Assembly (NCBI GenBank): GCA_905250025.1
Contig: CAJNOJ010000019.1
Coordinates: 558,001 to 622,000 of the forward strand
DNA length: 64,000 bases
Source: Adineta ricciae
Taxonomy: Eukaryota; Rotifera; Eurotatoria; Adinetida; Adinetidae
Reading direction: 5' to 3'
Under the pieces are notes generated by a model. It was not told the origin of the DNA, did no database searches, and was given only the letters and a program-made list of their open reading frames with translations. A program made the translations under genes and the position numbers. Shown in pieces: positions 1 through 11,392 of this stretch. Each line of letters begins with the position of its first letter. Position 1 is the first letter of the stretch.

Positions 1-1095
1 GTGGCCGAGAAAGCTGTTATGACTTGCTAAACGTCACGCGAGAATCGAGTAAACAAGAAATTGTCAAAGCTTATCGAGCATTGGCGAAGAAATACCATCC
101 AGACATGGCAAAAACAGTTGAAGATAAGCAACTCTACACCGAACGATTTCGTGCATTTGCAAATGCATATGAAATCTTGAAAGACGAAGAAACTAGAGTG
201 GATTATGATCGTATGTTGGATAATCCTAACGAGTTAGTCATTTACTTTTCCTTCTAAAGTAATAATTCACGTGATTACTTTCTCTTTGTTAGATATTATA
301 CACATTATTACCGATATTATCGTCATCGATATGCTCCGAAAGTGGATGTTCGTCTTGTTTTGTTCATTCTCATATCTGTTATTAGTGCAATTCAATATTA
401 TAGGTTCGTCGTTTTTGCACCGCATATTATTCGATTCTTAAAATGTGTTGTTTTTCATAGTCAATATAGTAATTACAATGCTGCAATTGATTATCTTGTG
501 ACCGTACCAAAGTATCGTATACAAGCTCAGGAAATTGCTCGCCAAGAAGGTTTATTAGGTAATGCTGATACATCGAAGAAAGCACGTGGACGGAAAGCAA
601 TTAATAAACAAGAAGAAGAAGCTATCATAAGACAAATAGTCGAACAGAAACTTGATATCAAAGGTGGTTACAAGAAACCAAGTATGTTTTACTTTGCTGT
701 TTAATCTCTCAGCTGCAGTTCTATTTCAAGGTATTACACGTATTCTTTGGCTTCAAATGCTCTTGCTTCCGTATTATCTGTTTTTGAAATTAAAATGGCA
801 TATTCGTTGGTTTTTCAAATTTCATCTGAATAAGCATGAATTAGGTGATGATGAAAAGATCTATTTGATATGCTGTTATTTGAAAATCAATCGCGAACAA
901 TTCGATTCGTTACCTGAAAAAGAACAAGATCAGTTATGGACTCAGCAGACTTGGATCAAAGAAAATTTTCTTGAATGGAAACGGGAAAAAGATGAAGAAC
1001 AAAAGAAGAAATTAAATGAATCGGGTCGTTATAAAGCTTATCGTCGTTATATGAAAAGTGGTGGACCAGGACAAATAACATTTGATGCGGATTAA
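1..1095 (+). CDS. DNAJC25: DnaJ homologue subfamily C member 25 (5' truncated)
   Basis: Membrane-anchored J-domain co-chaperone that stimulates Hsp70 ATPase activity. The gene enters from the left edge already coding (frame beginning at base 3, residues CYDLLNVTRE), so the start and any signal sequence are missing. The J domain carries the HPD loop (KKYHPDMAK) and the ending ETRVDYDRMLD. Reading on through GT...AG introns at 233-292, 404-460 and about 682-712 gives the family-specific blocks YLVTVPKYRIQ, DIKGGYKKP, LWIKENF-like TWIKENF and the C-terminal SGGPGQITFDAD, all as in animal DNAJC25. Hydrophobic stretches follow the J domain, as expected of this membrane protein. The last intron is only 31 nt (37 nt if the AG at 717-718 is used). 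The stop TAA is at 1093-1095. Identity is well supported. Confidence 0.93.
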
Positions 1096-1168
1096 ATTGT
1101 TATTTATTCTTTCTTACAGTCAGATTTTTGCTTTTCCAATTAATTCTTTTAATACAAACGAAAAAAGA

Positions 1169-1202
1169 AATATATATTTATATCTATATATATATATATA
1201 TA
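1169..1202. repeat. TA-rich microsatellite
   Basis: Imperfect then perfect TA dinucleotide run in the 233-bp spacer between two convergent genes. The short ORF reading through it is low-complexity and not a gene. Confidence 0.85.
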
Positions 1203-1328
1203 ATTTACAATCGGCAAATAGATGATCAGATATCTAAAGACTACACCAACGAAAAGAAGAAAGAAACTGAGTATCGACCACTGTGTACAAGACATATAAG
1301 AAAATTAATTACTACTAAACGTCATCGA

Positions 1329-3469
1329 CTATTTAATATCATTTTCTGTCGTTATTGAAGTATGGTTTCGTTTTAAAGAGGTAACAGCTCGATCTGGTCC
1401 GTACGCCACAGACATATTCGATTCGAGATTAAGCGACTTTTTCACTTGACATCGATTGAGAATATCATTTAAACGTGTATCTTCACCTGATATGACATGA
1501 CTAGGAGGAAAAAAGTTCGTCATCAATCGATATTATCATTGTTCAAATAGAATATTTACTCGCGTTTTAAATGTTGTCTCATTAGCATACGAGATTTGCA
1601 ACCAACGGAGCAAAAACAACAAACATAAGTATCAAAATCTTGATGGTAAACCATATGTGAAGTTAATTTATCTTTACGAAAGAAGAAACGACCACAAATA
1701 TTGCATCCGTACCGGACTTGTCGATCATGTATCGACATCTTGTGACGAACCATTGTATGAACACTACTAAAAACCTTACTACCTGAAAGTGAAAGACACA
1801 GAGATTCAAATCATTTTAATGCATTTGTCACATACAAACTGGACACGCCGCTTTCGTATCATATCGAGCTGGAACAGTTTCGTCCTAGTGATTAAAAATA
1901 CATCAAAGTCAACGAGCAACAATAAATGACTTTCTCCTTACCAATTCCTCTTGAAAAGGATCAAACAATGGCGAAACAGCGGGCGACGGAGGTGTATCAG
2001 AGTTCTCCAATGTCTAAAAAACGGTAGATTCTGTGTAAATATTCATGGTCTGAACTTTCAAATCGACTCGGTTATGTTCTCTTTTAGATTAAAAACATCG
2101 AAGAGCAGTTTCCCTAAGAATGACATTTGACTGCAAGCGAAAAACTAATCGAATACGATGAATGACCTTCTTCGTCAAGACAACATCTGGATAATGTTAG
2201 ATATGAGCAGTTCCTTTCTGAGTGATTTGACCTGTTAAAGGTTACATCTATTTACACGAAAGAGTGTGAAAATCTTCGGTAGAACTTTCAAGTTATCTGA
2301 CATGATGATATTCTCGGATTCAGATGAACTATCAGAAGAGTTGACTCTATGATGATTGTTAATTGAGATGAAAACTTCTCTATGACATACATTCACTGTG
2401 GCATCAGATATGCACATGCCATTGTTGGCGTGTTCTTGACCAAGAAGAAGACTATTGAACGTTTCGTGACATTGAGTACATTTGAAATGAGTTGGTCCTG
2501 TCGGTGAACATGCTCGAGAATCAGTAAAGGCGAGAAGCATAGGTCGTCTATGAATTGTGGCAACTGTCTTGCCCATATCTCCATCATGAAGCAGAGCAGG
2601 TGTGGGTGATAATGGTTCATTACTAACGGGTTTCAATGTTATCATTTGTTGCTGTTCCTGTCTATCATCATCATGATTATTATTAGTTGAATTGGTTAGA
2701 GTACTGTTAGCAGTACTTGAAAGCGAAGGTGTTGTCCATAAGTCGTTTGAGTAAATAAAATTTGAGATTGTTGTTTTATGCGGCGATAGAACAGCTTCGA
2801 TATCTTCCAAACATCTCGAATCATCGCTCGATAATTCAATATCACTTTCACCACGATTTGAGTCCGCAGTTATCAATTCTTAACAGAAGAAAAACGACGA
2901 AAGAAATCGAAAATTTGCTCGGACATCTTCAACAATCTTACCTGGACTATTTTCGTAATTCTTCATATTCGCTGTTGACCATGGTACAACTAACGGTGAT
3001 GAATTAAATGTAGTTGTTGATGCGGAGGTCGATCCTGTCGCTATGGTATGTGCCGTATCCAAGAGGGATGTACGCGACCGTTTCGAAACGGATTCTTGTA
3101 AATGCTGTAGATGTTTCAGATCAGTTTTGAGTGAAAGCATAGGCGTTGCAGGCGGAGAACTAGCATCAACATTTGTCGTTTCACGAATTGTTATTTCAGT
3201 AGAAAAAGATCGACCGCATGGACACACAAATCGTTGACCATTGTGTATCTTAGTTGGTGTTTGATTTGGAGCTGAAGATAAAGACAAAATCTCATTGTGT
3301 TATTTGCATACGAAATTCCTAAATCTTTAAACAATTCAAACTTACAAAAAGTCGAATCTCGATATTTCGAAAGGATACCATCGAGCCATCTCATCAATAG
3401 ATCAATTTGATGTGTTTTCGTCTGTCCGATAGCTTTACTAACAATCAATTGAATTTCTTCAAATTCCAT
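1329..3469 (-). CDS. C2H2 zinc-finger protein, multi-exon
   Basis: Putative nuclear nucleic-acid-binding protein; no specific orthologue recognised. Exons in transcription order: 3469-3346, 3271-2942, 2878 to about 2260, an unresolved stretch, 2013-1942, 1884-1836, 1782-1560, 1500-1329. The N-terminus (MEFEEIQLIVSKAIG) has no known domain. The middle is Ser/Thr/Asn-rich with one C-x2-C-x12-H-x5-C finger (FKCTQCHETF...). The C-terminus has three tandem fingers that become complete only when spliced: CPVC...H-x3-H spans introns, CNICGRFFFRKDKLTSH is intact, and CCFC...HLKRDH gains its last His across the final intron. Restoration of zinc ligands at two junctions is strong support for the model. 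The region 2014-2260 is uncertain: several phases are open and no single join is clearly best. Confidence 0.72.
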
Positions 3470-3920
3470 TATATTTAGGCTAGAACTAACAATAAAAGTA
3501 CTTTAATTTACAATCGTAACCAAAATCATCGTGACATGTTTTTTTTCTTTTCTCATCTAATAAATAAAACAAACATCCAGCGCCGCGTATCGGCAAACTC
3601 ATTCGAACATGTGGCGCTTCTTACTCGTCATTGGTTTCTATTGAGTATACAAAGAAAGAAATAACATCAGTTGTTGCTTTACGAGCAGAAATGGAAAGAA
3701 AAGAGAGGACAATATGTTGATGATGGTTCAATGCACCCACACATCAGCTGAAATTTTTTCTTCGTCGTTTTAGATTGTTTTTTTTTCTTTCAAAATATAT
3801 CTTTATCGACTGGCCATTGATTTGAAATCATGTTTAATCGTCAATAGATCTCTCTTCATTGCTGCTTCTTCAGTGTGCTTTTCTGTTTGTTGCTCCTTCC
3901 CTAATTAAATAAACAAGATT
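3470..3920. promoter_or_regulatory. Divergent intergenic promoter region
   Basis: 451 bp separating the start codons of the zinc-finger gene (minus) and the CK1 gene (plus). It is AT-rich with T-runs near 3540 and 3780 and a pyrimidine-rich stretch at 3850-3905 upstream of the CK1 ATG. No TATA box or Inr could be assigned with confidence. Both 5' UTRs must lie here. Confidence 0.5.
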
Positions 3921-6814
3921 ATGGAATTACGTGTTGGCCATAAATATCGTCTCGGACGCAAGATTGGTTCAGGATCATTTGGTGATATTTATCTTGGAAC
4001 AAATATTACAACGAATGAAGAAGTCGCGATTAAATTAGAATGTGTCCGCACAAAACATCCTCAATTACACATTGAGTCGAAAATCTATCGTTTGATGCAA
4101 GGCGGGGTGGGAATCCCCTTGATCAAATGGTGTGGCGCGGAAGGAGACTACAACGTTTTAGTTATGGACTTGCTCGGACCATCGTTGGAAGATCTATTCA
4201 ATTTTTGCTCAAGAAAATTTTCGCTCAAAACGGTCCTTTTACTTGCTGACCAAATGGTATGTAATCGAATTGCATTTCGTTTTGTGAACATACGTTCTAA
4301 ACACGAACGATATTATCAACGTTTGTGTTATGAAGATGAAGAAAAAGATACTTTTTTCGCACTCTAGTAGACAGGAGTTATATATAGCGTCAATGTGGGC
4401 GATGTATGTCTCTTCTTACCTTAAGTGTCAACGCGTTCTTCAGTGTCTTGACAGGATTCTCAAGTGAATAGGATTATTATTTTTTTATTTATTCTAGGTT
4501 AGTCGAATTGATTTCATTCATTCAAAAAATTTCATTCATCGAGATATTAAACCAGGTATATGATTATATTTAATCATTCAACGAAATCATTCTTGTTCGA
4601 TTCGACATCTTTAGACAACTTTCTAATGGGCCTTGGTCGAAAAGGCAATCTCGTGTATATTATTGACTTTGGCCTTGCGAAGAAATATCGAGATGCACGT
4701 ACACATCAACATATACCCTACCGAGAAAACAAAAACTTAACTGGCACGGCACGTTATGCTTCAATCAATACTCATCTCGGCATTGGTTCGTTGTTTTTCT
4801 TTCGAATTCGAAGATTAGAATAGAGAAAGAGAATAAATTACCTCGTAATTATGATATATTACCGTTGATATGGATGACAGAGTGATAGCAGATTATCTTT
4901 GTTTACGCGTTCTCTTCTGTACCTACAACTTTCCAAGTCTATCTTCTACATGCTATGAATAGAACCGACTCGAATATTTGTTCTTAATCTAATAATATCT
5001 TTTGTTGTTTGATTAGAACAAAGCCGACGAGATGACATGGAATCACTTGGCTATGTACTAATGTACTTCAATCGTGGAAGTCTTCCGGTAAGATGAAAAA
5101 CAATTTTTCACGCATTGGAAAGTATCTTTTTTTTACAATTGATTATAGTGGCAAGGTTTGAAGGCAGCAACAAAACGTCAAAAATACGAACGAATTAGCG
5201 AAAAGAAAATGGCGACACCCATCGAAGAATTATGTAAAGGTTTTCCTGGTAAGATTTGCTTTAAATGTCAACTTCTCGGTTCACTTGTTTTCTCTTTTGC
5301 CAAAATAGAATTCACAACATATTTATCCTATTGTCGTTCATTACGATTTGATGATAAACCCGACTATTCGTATGTAGAAGTGTAAATACGAAATTCCGTA
5401 CAAAAAATGTTTCATTTCTTCTAGATATTTACGACAATTATTTCGTAATCTATTTCATCGACAAGGTTTTACGTATGATTATGTTTTCGATTGGAATCTT
5501 CTCAAATTCGTACGTTAAATATACGTCTTCTCTCTTCTCGCTAAGCGCCACAGCCTACCTAAAGACGATCAGTTCAGCTCGAGATCAGATTAATTAGTCC
5601 TTAAGCGGTAGCTCTTCTCTTTATAGTACTTGTTTTGACAACGACCCATTAACAAAGCGTATCAGACACGACCTCAGAAGAATAATTTGCTGTTTATTTT
5701 CTCCTCTAAATTATGACAGAAGAAACCTTGTAGTTCAGAGGTAACACGAGTTTGCTTTTCGATAATGAGTATATGAAAAGCAACTGCATACTCAATGATC
5801 CTCAATTTTGCTTTTTTTTTAAAATTAGAATGGTCAACGCTTTGATCAGAACAGTGCTAATGATGAAGCAGGAAATAAATACGAAAGCAATGGTTATGGT
5901 GCTAGTGGTAATTCGCAACAGCCAGTCTATACTAGTACAAACAATCAAGGTGAGTAACATATCCAATCGAATTTGGTTTATTTGTTTTTGTTCTGATTGC
6001 GTATCTGTCTAAATATGTCCTAACTCGTAAGAATAGAAAGTAATGACGTGATCCTTGCTCCAATTGTTCAAAATCAATCGTTCAGCGTGAATGATGAAAA
6101 CGGTCGAATAAACAACGAAAAAGATGATAAACGAAAAAAACTCCACAAATCATTATCACATCACAACTATAATAGTAAAAAGACGATTGTCAATTATGAT
6201 CGCCTCAAAAAAACAGTCTCAACTGGCAATGTCTTTAGTCGTTTGATGCACAGTGAGCCGCATGTTCAGACGAAAAACATCTCGAACGGCTGATGCTTAT
6301 CTTTTTTTGTTTTTAAAAAATAATCTATTCGCTGCTATTAACTCATCCAATGACAAGACGTTTCTTTGCATCGATATACAATCTATTTATTCTCTTTGCT
6401 TTAGAATTTACTGAGAATGAATTACCATCAAGCAAAACCAAAATGAAATAATTAGATGAGATAAAGACAGATAGAAAGAGAGAGAGAGGTAGTGATTATT
6501 GATGTATGAATTGAGTTTCTTCTTTATTCGATTGTCCATGCACACGTTAATATTCTTTACACGCCTAACGCCTTCTTTAATGCTTTTAAAATCATTCTTG
6601 CTTGAATGTACTTTTTCTTTGAATAGCTTGAAAGACGAACATTGAAAAGAATTTTGTTTTTGTCAATGTTTTCGTTTTAGGTGTGTATCGACGAACGCCG
6701 AAAGATTTGCATCAAGTTCAACCACCAAAATCAACGTCAAATAATTCGAAACAATACCTGCCCAGTGGAACCGATGCAGGTCGATCGTCGTCAGTGCGTG
6801 TTAATAAGAAGTAG
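3921..6814 (+). CDS. CSNK1D/E-like: Casein kinase 1 delta/epsilon-type Ser/Thr kinase
   Basis: Protein kinase of the CK1 delta/epsilon/doubletime class, with expected roles in circadian (PER), Wnt and membrane-trafficking signalling. The N-terminus [19 protein letters not shown], glycine loop [15 protein letters not shown] lysine, the HRDIKP catalytic loop (split by an intron near 4555), DFG ([13 protein letters not shown]), CK1-typical [10 protein letters not shown] and [18 protein letters not shown] are all present. The kinase domain ends in [19 protein letters not shown]. First exon 3921-4256; later exons are joined by mostly short introns. After the kinase domain a 0.3-kb intron leads to an Asn/Gln-rich tail exon (about 5829-5950). 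That exon can splice either to about 6037-6293 or to about 6681-6814, giving two C-termini. The span uses the distal end (TAG 6812-6814). Confidence 0.95.
6037..6293 (+). other. Candidate alternative terminal exon of the CK1 gene
   Basis: In-frame continuation from the donor at the end of the tail exon (CAAG|gtgagt) to a weak acceptor (gtaagaatag). It encodes about 85 residues, basic and polar ([11 protein letters not shown]...), ending in TGA at 6291-6293. The alternative is the distal exon at about 6681-6814 ([11 protein letters not shown]...), which shares donor and phase. CK1 delta tails are autoinhibitory and alternatively spliced in other animals. Here the choice is inferred from phase and splice signals only. 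Confidence 0.5.
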
Positions 6815-7638
6815 TGTTGTAATCACACAGATTTTCTTTCTGTTTGTTTCTTTTTTTTCATCAGTGTACAGCGCCTGTTTCTATTTCCTTTTTGTCTGTT
6901 TAACTCATCTTCTTGAAAACCAATTCTACATAGGAAACCAAAAAGCCATTGAGCTTCTTCGTGTTGCGATAATATCTGAATTTTTTTTTGTCTCTTTATA
7001 TCAAAGCATCGACCTGTGAACAGTGTGAGTGTGCGCGCGTGTGTGTGTGTATATGGTCGATCGCGTTTCGTTTTCTTTCTATCCAGTTTCAAATCGATTG
7101 TTTCGACAATCAGCATCAATTCTCTTCCATCAATCATATTTTCACATATGTTTTGCCTTTTTGTTTTTTGAAATTTTCAACAACCCATTTCTATACGTTT
7201 TTGTCTCTTGATTTTCTCTATGCTTAGTTACTGTTGTTGTTGTTGTTGTACTATTCATTCTGGTCGTTGTCCTGTTTTTTTCTTTCTCTTTCTCTATATG
7301 TGCAGCTTCAGTTACATAAAAACACCATATTATTCTTCGTTTACTTTTTCTTCTCTTCATTTTTGATTACAACATCAAATTCGTCATGTCAGAAATAAAA
7401 AAGAAAAACAAATTCTAGCGCGAAAATATTCACGTGGGAGATCCTTGATAATTGGGATTTGAATGTAACGATTAAGCTTTTAGTGCGTTGGTTTTCTCTA
7501 ACCAAGTCGATGAATAATTTACCATTCAATTACGAGTAAATTACATTTCTGTTTGTTGACAGTGTGACTAAGGAAAAGAACTTCCCTGGTATTGGTTATA
7601 TAAAAATGTAAAGTAAATTTTGTTATGCACAAGTATAC
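6815..7638. other. Intergenic: CK1 3' UTR and upstream of the receptor
   Basis: T-rich, pyrimidine-rich sequence with an alternating GT/GC tract at about 7028-7054 and a TTG repeat near 7230. ORFs on both strands here are low-complexity shadows. No further gene is supported. Confidence 0.6.
7028..7054. repeat. GT/GC microsatellite (potential Z-DNA tract)
   Basis: Alternating purine-pyrimidine run (GTGTGCGCGCGTGTGTGTGT, then ATATG). Such tracts can adopt Z-form DNA; no function is claimed. Confidence 0.75.
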
Positions 7639-8811
7639 ATGTGTTCGAATACGAGTAGTTCTTTCGAGTGTATGAATGGTGGTCGGTGCAATTTGAATGG
7701 CAGTTGTGTATGTACAGATACTTGTTTTGTCGGTGATTTTTGTGAAATTAATTATAATGCTGCACGTTTACCGTTAGCAGGAGCGATTGTACAAGATTAT
7801 CCATCAACTCGAGATGATTATATTGCAATATTTGTTTTATTATCTTTAGTTGGACTAATAAACAATATATTTTCATTGACAACGTTCGTACGCGAACGAA
7901 TTCGAATAACTGTATGGGGAATTTATTTAATTGTCTTTTCTTTACTTAGCATTGCCTTAATGCTAACAATTCTTTCATATATTATGGTTATTGTTCGATA
8001 TGATAATGATACATATCGATTGTTGGCATGTCATGGAATACCGTTTGTGTCATTGATCATGATCGATGGAAGTATTTTCTGCACAGCAGCGATTGCTGTT
8101 GAACGTGTTTTGATTGAATGTTGGAATTTTAGTATAAATGGCTCACGTTGGCGAGCATTGTGCATTTCAATTGGTATTATTATCTATGCTTGTGTGTCGA
8201 ATTTAGACGATATTTTCATTCGAGAAATTACCTTTGATCCAGTTGGTAATCCTGTTTGTACGTATAATTTTGATGGACATCCATTTTGGCGCCCGTTCGA
8301 TATTGTTTTCTCATATGCTCATGTGATTATTCCATGTGTGATACATTTGATCTGTTCGATATGTGTTTTAACAACGATTGCACGGCGGAAAATCTTTATT
8401 TGTAGTACGGAAGACAAATTGTATCAAGTCTGGTTTCGACAATTATTTATTCACAAAGATTTCCTCATTCCACCTGTTTGTTTGATACTTTGCGTACTCC
8501 CACATGGCATTTTAGGTCATTTACTTCAAACATGTATACCTTATTCGGATAAAGCAAAGCTTCGTCTTCATATTGCATTTGTTCTTTTACTTTACATTCC
8601 ACAAACATTGACGTTTCTCTTATATATTTATCCAAATGATATCTACTGGAAAGAATTTCAACAGACATTTATCTATCGTTCGATGTGTTGGTATTGCATT
8701 CGCCGAAAACGAAAATTAAGAGAAGATAGTGAGCTACGATCGCTCGTACACACATCAACATCATCGAAGTCAACACTTAGTGTAGAACAGAACAGTTCTC
8801 TACGAAATTAG
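7639..8811 (+). CDS. Seven-transmembrane receptor with N-terminal EGF-like module
   Basis: Single-exon 390-residue membrane protein, probably a rhodopsin-class G-protein-coupled receptor. Residues about 8-33 form an EGF-like unit (FECMNGGRCNLNGSCVC, then TCFVGDFCE). Seven hydrophobic segments follow, at roughly residues 53-78, 90-117, 130-155, 172-190, 222-246, 277-300 and 309-330. A Cys at the start of TM3 (LLACHG) and one in extracellular loop 2 (VCTYNF) could form the usual disulfide. The TM3 end is AVERV in place of DRY, and TM7 has IPQTLTFLLYIYP where NPxxY is expected. The tail is basic then Ser/Thr-rich. No signal peptide precedes the EGF unit from this ATG, so an upstream coding exon may be missing. 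Ligand unknown. Confidence 0.8.
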   Translation: MCSNTSSSFECMNGGRCNLNGSCVCTDTCFVGDFCEINYNAARLPLAGAIVQDYPSTRDDYIAIFVLLSLVGLINNIFSLTTFVRERIRITVWGIYLIVFSLLSIALMLTILSYIMVIVRYDNDTYRLLACHGIPFVSLIMIDGSIFCTAAIAVERVLIECWNFSINGSRWRALCISIGIIIYACVSNLDDIFIREITFDPVGNPVCTYNFDGHPFWRPFDIVFSYAHVIIPCVIHLICSICVLTTIARRKIFICSTEDKLYQVWFRQLFIHKDFLIPPVCLILCVLPHGILGHLLQTCIPYSDKAKLRLHIAFVLLLYIPQTLTFLLYIYPNDIYWKEFQQTFIYRSMCWYCIRRKRKLREDSELRSLVHTSTSSKSTLSVEQNSSLRN

Positions 8812-9394
8812 CTTGTAAATACGAAATATATTATCCAATTATAGAATTTAGCTTCATATTTGATAGATTTTTTAAATAAATTCCAAAGTGAATAGTCAAC
8901 ATACGAAACAGCATGTTGATTGTGTACATATACGACTTTAAATGTTTTCTTTTATTAGAAAAACAATTTTATTTGAAATCGCACTTTGGTTAGTTACATC
9001 AAACAAAATCGAAACATTAACTCGATGATGTTTTAACGACGATCAAACAAATGACGAAGAATAAACGAAAAAGTTTCAGCAAATTTGTCAGCGAAGAAAA
9101 AATCTTCAGAAATGACAGAAGGAAACAGCGATCGACATGCGATTTCATCGACATTTTTTTTTATCCCCCCAAAGAAAGGATACAATCACCGTGCACTCAT
9201 ATTGACATTGTAGATGACTAAAAAATGTAAAATGCCATGTAAAAAGGCAATGTTTGTCTTTCTCTTTGATTACGTGAAGTAGTTTCTAAAAGAAAAAAAG
9301 AATTACTATATATACATATAGACAATTTCTTTTTTCGTTCTTCATAGTGAACAATCGATTTGACCGTAATCATTATAAGTTGTTTTTAATTAAT
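8812..9394. other. Intergenic
   Basis: About 580 bp of AT-rich sequence. It ends with a pyrimidine tract and AG at about 9345-9346, 48 nt upstream of the next ATG, which could be a 5' UTR or trans-splice acceptor. No coding signal seen. Confidence 0.6.
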
Positions 9395-10509
9395 ATGGGG
9401 TCTTGTTGTGGAAAGAGTAAAGCGGTAGCTCCTCAAACAAAATCAAATCCTTATGCAAATATAACCCCACCAACGGCAAGACCTGAATCACCAAAAGTCA
9501 CAGCAGCAGCAGCACCACCACCCGACTATTCGGCCGTGCAACGATCTACGAAAGTTAGTCTTAGTCCGTCGAACCCATTACAAGCGATTCATGGTTATCA
9601 AGACGAACCACTTGGCACATTGGAAGAAGCTATACAGCCTGTGGATGGTCAACTCGATTATGCATCGCATTATGTACAAGAAGCAAAGACTAAATGTCGT
9701 TTCCCATCAGAACACGGTCTTACTCGCGATGAATCCGCTGCTATTTATATCTACACTATGAGATGGGATAAACGATATGTTAGCGATCAATTACATAAAG
9801 CGTGGGTTTCCGGAGATCGTAATCAAATACGACCATGGTTCAGATATTTGAGATTACTTAAAAGTGCGCTCGATAAATTACCGACTACCACAACTGGTAT
9901 TTGGCAAGGAACAAATTATGATGAAAGATTAAATGAAAAGCTCAGTTCCAATTCAACACCATTGTTTACTTGCTTGGGTTCTTGTGCACCAACTGATGAT
10001 GGTCTTCGAGATTATCTGAAGAAATATGGTGGACAAAAAACGATGCTTCTCAGTTATGAGTCAGTTGGTGGCAAAGCTGTTACCGGTTATACAACAAGTA
10101 AAACGCCCGAGATCATTATGTGGCCAGGAGCGAAAGTCGGTGTATCGAAATATGCGGTAGTTGATGGAAATGGTTCAATAATTGCTCATCTCTCGAAAAA
10201 GATTGGTAAGTACGATTTGAAGATCATGTTCAAAGAGGAACTCTTTGATATTTAGAACCACCAAAACAAATCAAAATTAAAAGACCACCAGCTGAAAAAC
10301 ATTTCGACTGCCCAAATCCTAATTGCGGAAATCATTGCCGTGGTAATCATAAACCTCAACATTGTTATGGTTTTTCATATATTGTTCATAAATGTCACCA
10401 TCATTGCGGACCTGTGAACGCATGTGCCCGTTGTTCCAACGATTGTTGTGACCTACGGCAATGTCATAAATGTGAAAACCGTTTTTGCGATAAATGTTGC
10501 CTTAAATAA
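9395..10509 (+). CDS. Acylated ADP-ribosyltransferase-like protein with Cys-rich tail
   Basis: Two exons (9395-10205 and 10256-10509, 50-nt intron). The ATG at 9395 is chosen because it gives MGSCCGKSK, a classic N-myristoylation plus cysteine-palmitoylation signal; the longer reading begins at a GTG. After a Pro/Ala-rich linker come blocks typical of rotifer ART (NAD:arginine ADP-ribosyltransferase) proteins: GLTRDESAAIYIYTM, RPWFRYLRLLKSALDKLP, and PEIIMWPGAKVGV in the place of the family's EVLLxPGT. The catalytic Arg position (usually VWRG) reads IWQG, and the ExE motif keeps only the second Glu (KTPEII). The protein may therefore be inactive or altered in specificity. Exon 2 adds about 84 residues with some 20 Cys and many His (CPNPNCGNHCRG, CHKCENRFCDKCC), probably zinc-binding. 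A decayed paralogue lies at 18159-19640. Family membership is moderately sure, function unknown. Confidence 0.72.
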
Positions 10510-11392
10510 AGAATTATGATTGAGAAATAGAAGATAATCTTCTAAGAAAATGTACAAGTCACGTGTTACACAGCAAGTATTTTTACAATCAAATGTTAAG
10601 AACATTCCTATACGTATCAATATCTTCCGACAAGAAGTAGTTCACAATATCTCTTTTCGTCCTTCTTTCTTGAAAAGCATCAACCGTAAATTCGAATAAT
10701 TAGACACCCTCTAGAAACCAACAATCGAATAATCTTGTTTTCCAAGATATATCAATTAACCTGCCTGAAAAATCCTTCAAACTATCTAAGTTTTTCAATT
10801 ATCCACATAAATGTCTAACCGTTGGCTAATCTCACATTCGTCGATCATTGACGCCTAGCCAACTCTATGAGCGTCCTCAGTATATATAATCCATTTCTAT
10901 TTTCATTTATAATCCTTCTATGATACATTCAACTATAATTAAATAATCCTACAACACAATTGTGGAAAACAAAATCGTATCTAATTCATCAATTTATACT
11001 TGTAACTGAATACAACTATACATTCGAATGCTTAAAAGAAGTTCTCCTATTAACGACTATAATAAGGTAGAACAAACTATTATACCTCAAACGAACTTGT
11101 ATCTTGAAAACAAACGCCATAGTTTAACACGTTATCACACGAAAAATGTGTGATTGTGAACAGATAAAATGCGTTATTTTTAACTTCTCGTCTGACAGAG
11201 ATGCGAACGGACGTACTGACAGATAAACAGCAACTCGTTTTTTTTTCGTAATATCTTCTCCACACACGGTCCCCTTTTTGCAGGGGGAAAAGCAAAGATT
11301 TTCTAAATAGATAGAAGATAACCAAATGTTGTTTAAAATGAAGATAAAGTTCTTTTTCTTTGTTTTATTTTATTTTTTTATTAGAAAAAAAA
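10510..11392. other. Intergenic
   Basis: About 880 bp, AT-rich. It includes the end of the ART-like transcript and ends with a long pyrimidine tract plus AG (11345-11384) just before the next start codon. No coding signal seen. Confidence 0.6.

Noticed and set aside
1128-1358. ORF across the TA microsatellite
   Set aside because: Translates to IYIYIY-type low complexity and overlaps the end of the zinc-finger gene.
6823-7137. Minus-strand ORF over the GT repeat between CK1 and the receptor
   Set aside because: Low-complexity translation of the CK1 3' flank (THTHARTLT); no supporting features.
8465-8668. Minus-strand ORF inside the EGF-7TM receptor
   Set aside because: Antisense shadow of a clear coding exon; no domain or start context.
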